DNA from: Deltaproteobacteria bacterium
GTDB lineage: Bacteria; Myxococcota_A; Polyangia; Polyangiales; Ga0077539
DNA length: 64,000 nucleotides
Direction: 5' to 3'
NCBI GenBank assembly: GCA_016218725.1
Contig: JACRDB010000013.1
Location: 1 to 64,000, forward strand
A program made the translations under genes and the position numbers. How positions within the stretch are numbered: position 1 is the stretch's first letter; each line of letters begins with the position of its first letter. Shown here one piece after another: positions 9,029-17,011 of the stretch. Below the pieces are notes generated by a model. That model saw only the letters and a list, made by a program, of their open reading frames with translations, was not told where the DNA came from and did no database searches.

Positions 9029-9709
9029 GTGGCGGTGCGCTTCCCGGCGGTGGTGGTGGACCGCGTCACGCGGGTCTACGGCGCCACACGCGCCCTCTCG
9101 GGCGTGAGCGTGACCCTCCGCGGGGGCCTCGTCACCACCGTCGAGGGCGGCAACGGCGCGGGCAAGAGCACCCTCCTGGCGGTGCTCTCCACGCTGGCCA
9201 GGCCCACCAGCGGCACCGTGTGCTACGGCGACCTCACGCTCCCCGAGGACCGCGACGAGGTGCGCCCCCTGGTGGGCCTCGTGGCCCACGCCTCCATGGT
9301 CCCGCCGGAGCTCACCGCCCGCGAGGCCCTGACCGTAACCGCAAAGCTCCAGGACCTCCCGGACGTGTCTACTGTAGTTGACAGAACCCTGGCGTCCATG
9401 GGTCTTGAGGAGCTGGCCGAGCGCCCTGCGCGGACGTACTCCCGGGGGCAGCTCCAGCGGCTGGCGCTGGCGCGGGCGCTGCTTCCGGACCCGGCGCTCC
9501 TGCTCTTTGACGAGCCCACCACGGGGCTCGACGCGGCGAGCGTGGCCAGGGTGGAGGGAGCCATCGCCAGGGCTCGGGGGGACGGCTGCGTGGTGGTGGT
9601 GGTGACGCACGACCTGGCGTTCGCGGAGCGGGTGGGGGACGTGAGGGTGCAGCTCACCCGCGGGAGGGTGTCGTCGGTGAGGGAGCGGGGCTCGGGCGTT
9701 GGAGGGTGA
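9029..9709 (+). CDS. Orphan ABC transporter ATP-binding protein
   Basis: A 226-residue ABC ATPase: Walker A GGNGAGKST at 40-48, signature variant YSRGQ at 137-141, Walker B LLLFDE at 157-162, D-loop GLD and H-loop His194. The start is GTG, six bases after the preceding stop. The small size and simple architecture resemble CcmA/heme-exporter or multidrug-type ATPases. No permease gene is adjacent on either side, so the transporter partner is either elsewhere or absent. An AT-rich rare-codon patch with an interrupted palindrome lies at 9366-9383. Confidence 0.9.
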   Translation: MAVRFPAVVVDRVTRVYGATRALSGVSVTLRGGLVTTVEGGNGAGKSTLLAVLSTLARPTSGTVCYGDLTLPEDRDEVRPLVGLVAHASMVPPELTAREALTVTAKLQDLPDVSTVVDRTLASMGLEELAERPARTYSRGQLQRLALARALLPDPALLLFDEPTTGLDAASVARVEGAIARARGDGCVVVVVTHDLAFAERVGDVRVQLTRGRVSSVRERGSGVGG

Positions 9710-9814
9710 TGTCGGCGAAGGTCCAACCAGTACAGCCCGTTTCAGAGGTCTGGCCGCCAGTCGGCTCCAGGGTAAGGAAGAAGGGCGCGTAGCCGCGTGT
9801 TAGGATTGTCTGCG

Positions 9815-10615
9815 ATGACCTCCTCCGCAAGACACCTACTCCAGCCGGGCGCCGCTCCGCGACCCGCGGGCGCAACGCTTCGAACGATGCGGAGTCTGGG
9901 CGTGGCGCTTCTCCTGCGGCCCTCGGAACGCCGGATGCTCCGCGATGCAGTGACGGTCTTCGTCGAGTTCACCGCCCGGCCGGTGTTGCGGGCTACGTCC
10001 GTGGACGCCGCTCGCGAGCACCTGGCCAATGCCCCGATGCCTTCGCCTGTGCTGATCGTGCTTGAAGCGATCCTGGACCGCTTTGAGCTTCCTGTGGTGC
10101 TGAGCGTCTTTGGCCAGGCGGAACGCGAGATGCAGGGATCACTACCCAGGCGCGCACGGCGCCTCGGTGCGGCATGCGCCCTGGAGCTTGAGCATGCCTT
10201 GCAGACCCACGGCGTGACCCGGCGCCTGACTGCCCGGCGCGTGCTGGACCTCTGGGAAGCCAAGGTGGAATGGCAGCGGGCGTTTTGGCGGCCGTCCTTC
10301 GTGACGCTGACCGAGGCGGTCTATCGGCTGGACGTCTACCTCTCCGTGCTCGCGATCGGCCTGGAGGGCGACGTCCACCCCCGCTCGCGTGCGGTCCTCG
10401 CATGGCTCTGCGAGGAGGTCTATACTCTGACGGCGGCACACTTCCGGGCCGCCAGGACGTGGATCGCAGAGTGTGCCGCACTCCTCCCCGAACGTCCGGA
10501 CCACCGAGCCGAAGGCTCGTCCCTTCCCGACGCTGACGCCGAGCTCGACCCTGTCACGCGGGCAGCCGTCAGACGAACCCGCGCCGTCGTCGCACGCATC
10601 ACCAAGGGCGGTTGA
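9815..10615 (+). CDS. Unknown protein paired with MazF-like toxin
   Basis: A 266-residue protein I do not recognise. It appears all-helical and soluble, with a hydrophobic core segment near residues 40-100 (for example SPVLIVLEAILDRFELP) and an acidic, Arg-rich C-terminus. The ATG at 9815 is chosen because an AGGA site lies nine bases ahead; a GTG at 9797 is possible. The stop is four bases before the GTG of a MazF/PemK-like toxin, so the two are almost certainly co-translated. By position it would be the antitoxin or a co-factor, but it is about three times longer than a usual MazE and shows no evident AbrB or RHH fold. Third codon positions are less GC-rich than those of neighbouring genes, suggesting later acquisition. 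Confidence 0.7.
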   Translation: MTSSARHLLQPGAAPRPAGATLRTMRSLGVALLLRPSERRMLRDAVTVFVEFTARPVLRATSVDAAREHLANAPMPSPVLIVLEAILDRFELPVVLSVFGQAEREMQGSLPRRARRLGAACALELEHALQTHGVTRRLTARRVLDLWEAKVEWQRAFWRPSFVTLTEAVYRLDVYLSVLAIGLEGDVHPRSRAVLAWLCEEVYTLTAAHFRAARTWIAECAALLPERPDHRAEGSSLPDADAELDPVTRAAVRRTRAVVARITKGG

Positions 10616-10619
10616 CGTC

Positions 10620-10976
10620 GTGGCGGAGCCTGTACCGTGGGGTGTATACTGGACCCCGGTCATCTCACGAGCTCGCGGCGGGTCGTCGCTGGAGCACCCC
10701 GTTGTGGTTGTCCAACAGCAGGCGCTCATCGCGAAACTGTCCACGGTCCTCATCGTGCCGCTGACCTCCAACTGGGGTGGCCCAAAGGCATGCGTTCGCT
10801 GCGTGACCGCCAAGCGCAATCCGTTCCTGGCCCATGACTCCTGGGCGCTCGTTCATTTGGTAGGACCAGCGAACAAGGAGACCCTCAACCGCCTGGAGCT
10901 CGTGGGAAAGTTGCATGAGATTGATGTTGACCAACTCAGTGCAGCGCTGCTCTATGTCTTTGGCCTCGGGGAGTAG
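10620..10976 (+). CDS. PemK/MazF-like type II toxin
   Basis: A 118-residue protein resembling the MazF/PemK endoribonuclease fold: an N-terminal strand PWGVYWTPV, a HPVVVV strand that replaces the usual RPALVVS, and VLIVPLTSNW matching the conserved VxPxTS strand. The GTG start at 10620 follows an aagggcgg ribosome site; the frame is open far upstream, but that part overlaps the previous gene. The Thr/Ser at 49-50 is conserved, whereas the Arg that normally precedes Pro in the RP motif is replaced by His. It follows a 266-residue unknown gene by four bases. No terminator is clear downstream. Confidence 0.75.
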   Translation: MAEPVPWGVYWTPVISRARGGSSLEHPVVVVQQQALIAKLSTVLIVPLTSNWGGPKACVRCVTAKRNPFLAHDSWALVHLVGPANKETLNRLELVGKLHEIDVDQLSAALLYVFGLGE

Positions 10977-11299
10977 CCTCGAGGAGGGGGGCCTTGCCGC
11001 GCTGGTGCGCAAGTTGTGATCTTCGTGAAATCATGAGAGAACCATCGCAGGATCGAGGGTCTGTTGGCTCCGCGTTGAGGGTGCCCACCTGGTGCAGTGT
11101 CGGGGGGTTCTCGGCGAGTGATGGCCGAGGCGCGCCGCCGAGATAAGCGCACTTCGGCGAAAATCGGGATGCTGGACCCGGAACCTGTCAACACCTTCGA
11201 GACGGCCGTAGTGCGAGGCCCGAGAGCCCTCCTCCGTGAGGCGTCGGGGGTTGCGGGCCGTCGACGCGGGTCGTATCGCCGGGGTACGCTCCCTGGGGC
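10977..11299. other. Intergenic region, possibly decayed sequence
   Basis: This 323-bp stretch separates the toxin gene from the permease gene. It is visibly less GC-rich than its surroundings around 11010-11060. Short frames on both strands lack ribosome sites and recognisable motifs. It presumably holds the permease promoter, but no convincing -35/-10 pair can be picked out. It may be the decayed edge of the acquired toxin module. Confidence 0.5.
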
Positions 11300-12664
11300 G
11301 TGGAACGAACCGAAGGCACCGGGGCTGGACCGTCGGAGCGCGCGCCTGGGGCGGCCTCGCTGGGCCCGAGGGTGGGCCCTTTGAGCGCGGCGTTGGTGAC
11401 CGTGGGGGCGATGGTGGGGAGCGGGATCTTCACGGCGCCCGCGGAGGTGGCGGCGCAGGTGGGGGCGCCCTGGCAGGCGGTGGCGGTGTGGGCGCTCGGG
11501 GCGCTCCTGACCCTGCTCGGGGCGCTGTCCCTGGCGGAGCTGGGGGCGGCGCTGCCCGAGGCCGGTGGGCTGTATGTGTTCCTGCGGAGGGCCTACGGGC
11601 CGAGGGTGGCCTTTGTCTTTGGCTGGTCGATGCTGGCCGTGAGCGTGCCCTCGTCGGTGGGGTGGTTCGCGGTGGTGACCGCGCGGCAGCTACGGCACTT
11701 CCTGCCGTGGGGGGAGCGCCCGCTGGCCCTCGGGGTGATCGCGCTGGTGACGGCTCTCAACCTCTTCGGGGTGGGGCTCGCCGCGGGGGTGCAGGCCCTC
11801 GCGGCGACGGTGCGCTACGCGGGCCTCACGGCGGTGGCGCTAGCGTGCGCCCTCGGCGCTCCGGCGGTGGAGGCCGCGGCCCCGACGCCCTCGGGCGCCG
11901 TGACGGGCGGCCTCGCGGCGGCGCTGGTAGGGGTGCTCTGGGCCTACGACGGCTGGATCGATGTGACCTCCATGGCCTCGGAGGTGCGCGACCCGGCCAG
12001 GAGCGTGCCCCGGTCGCTGGTGGGGGGCGTCCTGGCGGTGGCGGTGCTGTACCTGCTGGTGGTGCTCGGGGTGACGCGGGCGCTGGGCTTCAGGGAGCTC
12101 CAGGCGCTCGGTGCCCGGGGGGGCTCGCTGGCCGAGGCCCTGGGGGCGACGCTCGGGGTCTCCTGGGGCCCCGGGGCGATGGCCGCGTTGGTGGCGCTCT
12201 CCACGAGCGGCGCGTGCCTGATCGGGATGCTCACCGGGACGCGGGTGGTCTTTGCGTCGGCCGAGGACTCCAGGCTCTGGGGGTGGCTCCGAGAGACCAG
12301 CCGGTGGGAGGTGCCCGCGGCGGCGATCCTGGTGACGGCGGCCCTCGCCTCGGGGTACGTGGTGTCCTCGTGGATGGCCAGGCTGGCGGAGGTCTTCGTG
12401 GTGGGGGCGTGGCCCTTCTACGCGCTCGGGGCGCTGGCGGTGGCGCGCCTGCGGCGTCAGGAGCCCGCGCTCCCGAGGCCCTTCCGGGTGCCGTGGTACC
12501 CCTGGCCCGTGGCGATCTTCGTGCTGGCCTCCGCGGCGATGCTGGCGGCGCTCGCGCTGCGGCAGCCCGGTCCGACGCTCGGCTCCCTCGGGCTCCTCGC
12601 GCTGGGGGTGCCGCTCTACGCGCTCTCGCGGCGCCTCCCGGGGACCCGTATGGAGGACCCGTGA
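11300..12664 (+). CDS. APC family amino acid permease
   Basis: A 454-residue, about 12-helix transporter of the amino acid-polyamine-organocation superfamily. The hallmark first helix TVGAMVGSGIFTAP carries the GSGIF unwound substrate-binding segment; helix 3 has PEAGGLYVFLRRAYG, which matches the family's (P)xxGGxYxY(L) pattern. The GTG start gives a 29-residue cytoplasmic leader. Substrate cannot be told from sequence; neutral amino acid exchange is typical of close relatives. Its stop overlaps the start of the lipoate-ligase-like gene (GTGA), implying coupled translation and perhaps related roles. Confidence 0.85.
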   Translation: MERTEGTGAGPSERAPGAASLGPRVGPLSAALVTVGAMVGSGIFTAPAEVAAQVGAPWQAVAVWALGALLTLLGALSLAELGAALPEAGGLYVFLRRAYGPRVAFVFGWSMLAVSVPSSVGWFAVVTARQLRHFLPWGERPLALGVIALVTALNLFGVGLAAGVQALAATVRYAGLTAVALACALGAPAVEAAAPTPSGAVTGGLAAALVGVLWAYDGWIDVTSMASEVRDPARSVPRSLVGGVLAVAVLYLLVVLGVTRALGFRELQALGARGGSLAEALGATLGVSWGPGAMAALVALSTSGACLIGMLTGTRVVFASAEDSRLWGWLRETSRWEVPAAAILVTAALASGYVVSSWMARLAEVFVVGAWPFYALGALAVARLRRQEPALPRPFRVPWYPWPVAIFVLASAAMLAALALRQPGPTLGSLGLLALGVPLYALSRRLPGTRMEDP

Positions 12665-13596
12665 GCGCGGTCCTCCGGGTGTTGGCGCCGCGGGCGAGGT
12701 CCCTCGGGGACGCGATCGCGCTCGGGCCCTGGGCGCTCGCGAGGGCGCAGGAGACGCGCGCGCCGTGCCTCGCATCGAGCGTGGTGCGGGGCCCCGCGGC
12801 GGTGCTCGGCGCCCTCCAGCGGGCACCTCGGGTGCTGGCGCCCGCGCGCTGCGAGGCCGCGGGCGTGGCGATGTATCGCCGCGAGACCACCGGCACCGCG
12901 GTGTACCTCGGAGGGCGCGCGCTCGTCTGGACGCTGGCCCTGCCTGCGGTTACGGCGCTGGCGCCGGACGCCACGATGGCCACCGCGCTCAACCGCAACG
13001 TGCGGGGCTTCCTCCAGGGGCTCACCCGCGTGGGTGCGCTCGCCCACTACTTCGGCCGCGAGTGGGTGAGCGTGGGCCACCGCCCGGCGGCGGTGCTGGG
13101 CCTCGACGCGACGCCCGAGGGCGCGGTGCTGCTGGAGCTGTGGGCCGGCTGGGACGAGCCCGTCGCGCTCCCGGACGCCCTGGTCACCGACGACGAACGC
13201 GCCGTGGACCGCTGGCGAGGGAAGACCCCGAGGGCGCTCGAAGGCGCCTGTGGAGGGCGTTCGCCGGAGGCCGTGGGGGCTGCGGTGGCGACCGCGGTCG
13301 CCGCCAGGGCAGGGCTGACACCGACGGACGAGCCCGCGCCAGAGCGCGCCCTGCGAGCAGTGCAACCTATTGATTTTACAAAAGAAATTGGTGGTGTCTG
13401 GCGCGCCCTCCGGGTGCCCATCGGGTGGGTGGAGGTGGGTGCGACGGAGGGTGGCGCCCGCGCGCTCCGAGGGGACGTACTGACGGCCCGCTGGGCGCTG
13501 GAGGCGCTGGCCCGGAGCGGGGCGGTAGCGCCGGGAGCGCCGCTGGAAGGCGCGCGGTGGGAGGACCTGAGGGCGCTCCTGGAAGGCGCTCCGTGA
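12661..13596 (+). CDS. Lipoate-protein-ligase-like (BPL/LplA/LipB fold) protein
   Basis: A 311-residue protein with the layout of LplA-type enzymes: PCLASSVVRGPAAV near the N-terminus, then YRRETTGTAVYLG, matching the position of the RRxxGGGAVYHD lipoyl-AMP loop, and NRNVRGFLQGL after it. The catalytic-region Gly-rich loop is altered (ETTGTA instead of GGGA), so activity on lipoate is uncertain; a related acyl or biotin ligase or a non-catalytic role is possible. GTG start in a GTGA overlap with the permease stop. A run of rare AT-rich codons occurs at 13367-13395, encoding PIDFTKEIGG. Confidence 0.6.
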   Translation: MSAVLRVLAPRARSLGDAIALGPWALARAQETRAPCLASSVVRGPAAVLGALQRAPRVLAPARCEAAGVAMYRRETTGTAVYLGGRALVWTLALPAVTALAPDATMATALNRNVRGFLQGLTRVGALAHYFGREWVSVGHRPAAVLGLDATPEGAVLLELWAGWDEPVALPDALVTDDERAVDRWRGKTPRALEGACGGRSPEAVGAAVATAVAARAGLTPTDEPAPERALRAVQPIDFTKEIGGVWRALRVPIGWVEVGATEGGARALRGDVLTARWALEALARSGAVAPGAPLEGARWEDLRALLEGAP

Positions 13597-13645
13597 GGAC
13601 CCCCGCGGCGGCGCGTCTGGATCGTGGGAGCTGCGGGCGACGCCG

Positions 13646-14041
13646 TCACGCGACGGGCGCGACGTGGATCTCCCCGTGCTTTGACCGGATCTCGTAGTTG
13701 AACCGCCGGAGGAAGCTCAATCCGAGCAGGCCGTCGATGCCGAAGCCGTCGGGGAAGTCGTGCGCGGCGACCTCGAAGTCGGCGAAGGCGTACCCGAGCG
13801 CCTCGAACTCACGCACGCGGATGCGGTACCCGTACTCGCGGCCGACGATCGAACTGACCGACGACAGCGACTCGGCCTCGCGCGCGCCGTAGCCGAGGTC
13901 GTCGAGCACGCCGAGCGCGAGGATGGTCTCGACCGCACCGGTGTCGAGAACCAGGTCCAAGCGCCGCGGACCCAGCGGCCCGACGACCCGCCCCTCGACG
14001 AGGATCAGCGCGCCGACAGGATCAAAGGGGGTGACGATCAC
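13646..14041 (-). CDS. Retropepsin-like aspartic protease
   Basis: A 131-residue single-domain protein of the clan AA retropepsin-like type. LVLDTGAVETIL holds the catalytic D33-T-G-A motif, and GIDGLLGLSFL (101-111) is the second hydrophobic-Gly signature of the fold. Being a half-pepsin it should work as a homodimer. No signal peptide or membrane helix, so cytosolic. The GTG start at 14041 overlaps the TGA of the upstream small gene (GTGA), fixing this start over longer in-frame alternatives. Codon choice (many GTC and TCG codons) differs from the GTG-rich style of neighbours. Convergent with the lipoate-ligase-like gene, 49 bases away. Confidence 0.8.
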   Translation of the reverse strand: MIVTPFDPVGALILVEGRVVGPLGPRRLDLVLDTGAVETILALGVLDDLGYGAREAESLSSVSSIVGREYGYRIRVREFEALGYAFADFEVAAHDFPDGFGIDGLLGLSFLRRFNYEIRSKHGEIHVAPVA

Positions 14042-14292
14042 TCGGCGCCGAACAGCCCAACGAAGCCGGGCGGGATGCGTAGGGGGCCCGTGAACTTGAG
14101 CGCGCGCTCTGCGCCGACCTCCGCCCTCGGCGCGGCAGCGAAGGCCTCGCGCCTCGTCGGTGCGTGCGCTAGCACCCGCCCCTCGCTGACGCGGCGTCGC
14201 ACGGGGTCGATCACCAGGTCGTCGAGAATCACATACTCGCCAGGGTAGGCGGCGCAGATCCCTTCCCACGTCATTCGCGGCCTGGACTCCAT
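14038..14292 (-). CDS. Small DUF5678-like protein paired with retropepsin
   Basis: An 84-residue protein with an N-terminal segment WEGICAAYPGEYVILDD that resembles the WxxxxxxYPGEWVALDG pattern of DUF5678-type small proteins often found next to retropepsin-like proteases. It is preceded by a good GGAGG ribosome site six bases before the ATG. Its stop overlaps the protease start, so a 1:1 relation (substrate, chaperone or inhibitor) is plausible but unproven. Confidence 0.6.
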   Translation of the reverse strand: MESRPRMTWEGICAAYPGEYVILDDLVIDPVRRRVSEGRVLAHAPTRREAFAAAPRAEVGAERALKFTGPLRIPPGFVGLFGAE

Positions 14293-14503
14293 CGCGAGCC
14301 TCCGTGTGGCCTCAGGGTACTAGCCCGCCTCTCACCGAGCAAGAACTCCTCGCGGGTGAGCTACGCCTCACCACCGCTCACGCAGTATCCACATCGAGGG
14401 TCGGGCGTCTGCCACAGGTGGAAGTACCTGGGCGGGACAGAATGTCCCCATCGAGAGCAGACGGCGGGCGCCGTGCGCTGCGTGGTGACGTTCTGACGGC
14501 CCT

Positions 14504-17011
14504 CTAGACGCAGACGCTCGTCATGCACGTGAGGGCCCCCATGCACGGGGTGCCCGTGGCGCAGCACGGCTGCCCTGCACCGCCACAAGGCTGGCAGGTG
14601 TAGCTCATCCCAGACGGTCGGCAGGTCGTGGCGCTCGCTGTGCAGGCGACGCCGCAGCCGCCGCAGCGAGCGTCCGTGTTCAGCCGCGCCTCACAGCCGT
14701 TGGCGCGACTCGTGTCACAATCTCCGTAGCTCTCTACACAAACGGGGCTGCACGCCGCGCTCGCGCAGGCATTGGAGGAGGTCCCGATGTTCGTAAGGCA
14801 GGATGCCCCGCAGGCGCCGCAGTTGGCGGCGCTTGTACGGAGGTCCGTCTCGCAGCCGTTGACACCGTTGCCATCGCAGTTTCCGTAGGTCGCGGCGCAG
14901 CTTGGAATACACATGCCGCTGACGCAGGTGTTGAAGGTCGTACCCACGGGGCGCGCGCAAACCAGGCCACAGAACCCGCAGTTGGAGGCGTCCACCGCGG
15001 AGTCGACACAGGCGCCGGAGCAGTTGGTGCGTCCGGTTCCGCAGCAACGGGTGGTCCCTGCATGTACGCTGCACGTCAGTCCACCGTTGCAGGTATTGCC
15101 CGGACAACACACGAGCCCCGAGGCCCCGCAGGTGCTCGTGCAGGCGTAGGTCCCGCCCATGTTCGCGCAGGCCTGCATGGCGGTGCACATGGTGCCGCAG
15201 GCCCCGCAGGTGGCGCTGGTGGTCAGGTCCGCCTCGCAGCCGTTGGCGCCGTTGCTGTCGCAGTTGCCGCGGTTCGCTGCGCAGGATGGGACGCACACGC
15301 CCGCGGCGCACACGTTGGACGTGGTGCCCGAGGGCGTCGCGCACACATTCCCACATGCCCCGCAGTGGGTGAAGCTGCTGCGCAGGTCCGTCTCGCAGCC
15401 GTTGCGGGGGTTGCCGTCGCAGTTGCCGAAGCCCGCTGCGCAGACGGGCGCGCACACCCCAGCGACGCAGGTGTTGGTCGTGGTGCCCGTAGGGGTCATG
15501 CAGGCCTGACCGCAGGCCCCGCAGTTGACGAAGCTGGTGCGGAGGTCCGTCTCGCAGCCGTTGGCGACGCTCCCGTCGCAGTTGGCGAAGTTGGCGTTGC
15601 ACGACCCGACGCCGCAGGCGCCGGTGGGGCAGGCCCCCGTCGCGTTGGCCGGGGCGCAGGTCCGCCCGCAGGCGCCGCAGTTGGTGAGCGTCCGGCCGTT
15701 GACCTCGCAGCCGTCCCCGGCGTCCGAGTTGCAGTCGAAGAAGCCGGTGTTGCAGGTGATGTCGCACATCCCGGAGCCCAGGCACGCGGGGGTGGCGTTC
15801 TGGTTGCCGCAGACCTCCCCGCAGCGGCCGCAGTTGGACACCGTGCGGGTGTTGGTCTCGCAGCCGTTGGCGGCGCTCCCGTCGCAGTTGCCGAAGCCCA
15901 CGTTGCATGCGCCCAGCATGCAAGTGGACAGCGCGCAGGAGGCCGACGCGTTGGCGAAGGCGCAGACGTTCCCGCAGGTGCCGCAGTTGCGCGGGTCCCG
16001 GTCCCGCGCCGCGCAGACGCCGCCGCAGTCGGTCAGCCCCGTGGGGCAGCGCAGGGTGCAGGCCCCCGCGTCGCAGACCTGGCCCGAGGGGCACGCGTTG
16101 CCGCAGCGGCCACAGGTGGCCGGGGACCGCAGGTCGGCCTCGCAGCCGTTGGCGGGGTTCGCGTCGCAGTCCGCGAAGCCCGCATCGCACGCGCCGAGGA
16201 CGCACCTCCCGGCGACGCAGGCCGCCGCTGCCCGCAGGAAGGAGCACGCGTTGCCGCAGGTGCCGCAGTTGCTGACGCTGGTGTTCAGGTCCACCTCGCA
16301 GCCGTCCGAGGCCATCCCGTTGCAGTTGCCCCTCCCGCTCATGCACACCGTGGTGCTGCACATGCCCCGGGCGCAGGTGGGGGTCCCCCCCACCGTGGAG
16401 CACATGACTCCACAACCCGAGCAGTGCATGGCATTGGTGTCGATGTTGATCTCGCACCCATTGGCAGCGTTGAGGTCGCAGTCCGCGAAGCGCCCGGCGC
16501 ATGGGCCCATGGTGCACACCCCGCGAGAGCACTCTGCAAGGGCGTTGGCAAAGGTGCAAATGTTACCACAGCGCCCGCAGTGGGAAGGGTTCGTGGCAAT
16601 GTTGACACACTCCGTCCCACAAGGAGTCTCCGTAGGTAGGCAGCGCCGTCCGTCAATTCCCGATAGGTCTACAGACACGTCCGAGGGAGGTGGGGCGATG
16701 CTGCCCTCCGCCGAGTCCATGGGAGGAACTTCCCCCGGCGTAATGTCTGGTAGGGACGTATCTGGCAGCGATACCACTTCCTCGGTGTCGACTCCCAGAA
16801 GGTCTGAAGACACGTCCGAAGGCGGCGGCACTACGCTGGCCTCGGGCGAGTCGAAGGAAGATACATCCACGGTTGGGGTGTCCGGTAGAGACGAATCTGG
16901 AATTGGCGCCAGATCCCCGGCGTCGCGTGGCCTCCGCGGAGGGATCACCAGCGGGTCGAGTGAGCACGCCTCCAGGACCAGCGCCAGGAGCGCCCAAGCG
17001 AGGCGCCTCAC
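14504..17011 (-). CDS. Large Cys-rich repeat lipoprotein (CGxCG repeats)
   Basis: An 835-residue predicted lipoprotein. The GTG start at 17011 overlaps the preceding stop (GTGA) and opens a signal with lipid cysteine at residue 16 (LEAC, an unusual Glu at -2). Residues 17-120 are an acidic Pro/Ser linker holding a 45-residue internal duplication. From about 120 to the end come some fifteen tandem units of about 35-50 residues with the pattern NCGxCGxxC, a short loop, CxxGxC, then a FxxCDxxxxNGCE segment. This is the Cys-rich surface repeat typical of Myxococcota; disulfide-stabilised adhesin or stalk-like function is inferred. It ends the kinase/lipoprotein cluster. Confidence 0.85.
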   Translation of the reverse strand: MRRLAWALLALVLEACSLDPLVIPPRRPRDAGDLAPIPDSSLPDTPTVDVSSFDSPEASVVPPPSDVSSDLLGVDTEEVVSLPDTSLPDITPGEVPPMDSAEGSIAPPPSDVSVDLSGIDGRRCLPTETPCGTECVNIATNPSHCGRCGNICTFANALAECSRGVCTMGPCAGRFADCDLNAANGCEINIDTNAMHCSGCGVMCSTVGGTPTCARGMCSTTVCMSGRGNCNGMASDGCEVDLNTSVSNCGTCGNACSFLRAAAACVAGRCVLGACDAGFADCDANPANGCEADLRSPATCGRCGNACPSGQVCDAGACTLRCPTGLTDCGGVCAARDRDPRNCGTCGNVCAFANASASCALSTCMLGACNVGFGNCDGSAANGCETNTRTVSNCGRCGEVCGNQNATPACLGSGMCDITCNTGFFDCNSDAGDGCEVNGRTLTNCGACGRTCAPANATGACPTGACGVGSCNANFANCDGSVANGCETDLRTSFVNCGACGQACMTPTGTTTNTCVAGVCAPVCAAGFGNCDGNPRNGCETDLRSSFTHCGACGNVCATPSGTTSNVCAAGVCVPSCAANRGNCDSNGANGCEADLTTSATCGACGTMCTAMQACANMGGTYACTSTCGASGLVCCPGNTCNGGLTCSVHAGTTRCCGTGRTNCSGACVDSAVDASNCGFCGLVCARPVGTTFNTCVSGMCIPSCAATYGNCDGNGVNGCETDLRTSAANCGACGASCLTNIGTSSNACASAACSPVCVESYGDCDTSRANGCEARLNTDARCGGCGVACTASATTCRPSGMSYTCQPCGGAGQPCCATGTPCMGALTCMTSVCV

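Noticed and set aside
9710..9814. Rho-independent terminator after the ABC ATPase gene
   Set aside because: No stem of useful length followed by a T-run could be found, so no terminator is annotated.
11097..11384. 95-residue plus-strand frame overlapping the permease start region
   Set aside because: Arg-rich, no family or ribosome site, and it overlaps the better supported permease.
14304..14507. 67-residue plus-strand frame between the DUF5678-like gene and the Cys-rich lipoprotein
   Set aside because: No ribosome site or motif apart from the short similarity to the lipoate-ligase-like gene, reported separately as a sequence similarity.
15062..16639. 525-residue plus-strand frame inside the Cys-rich lipoprotein gene
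   Set aside because: Antisense shadow rich in Ala/Gly/Arg with no starts or motifs; the minus strand encodes regular Cys repeats.
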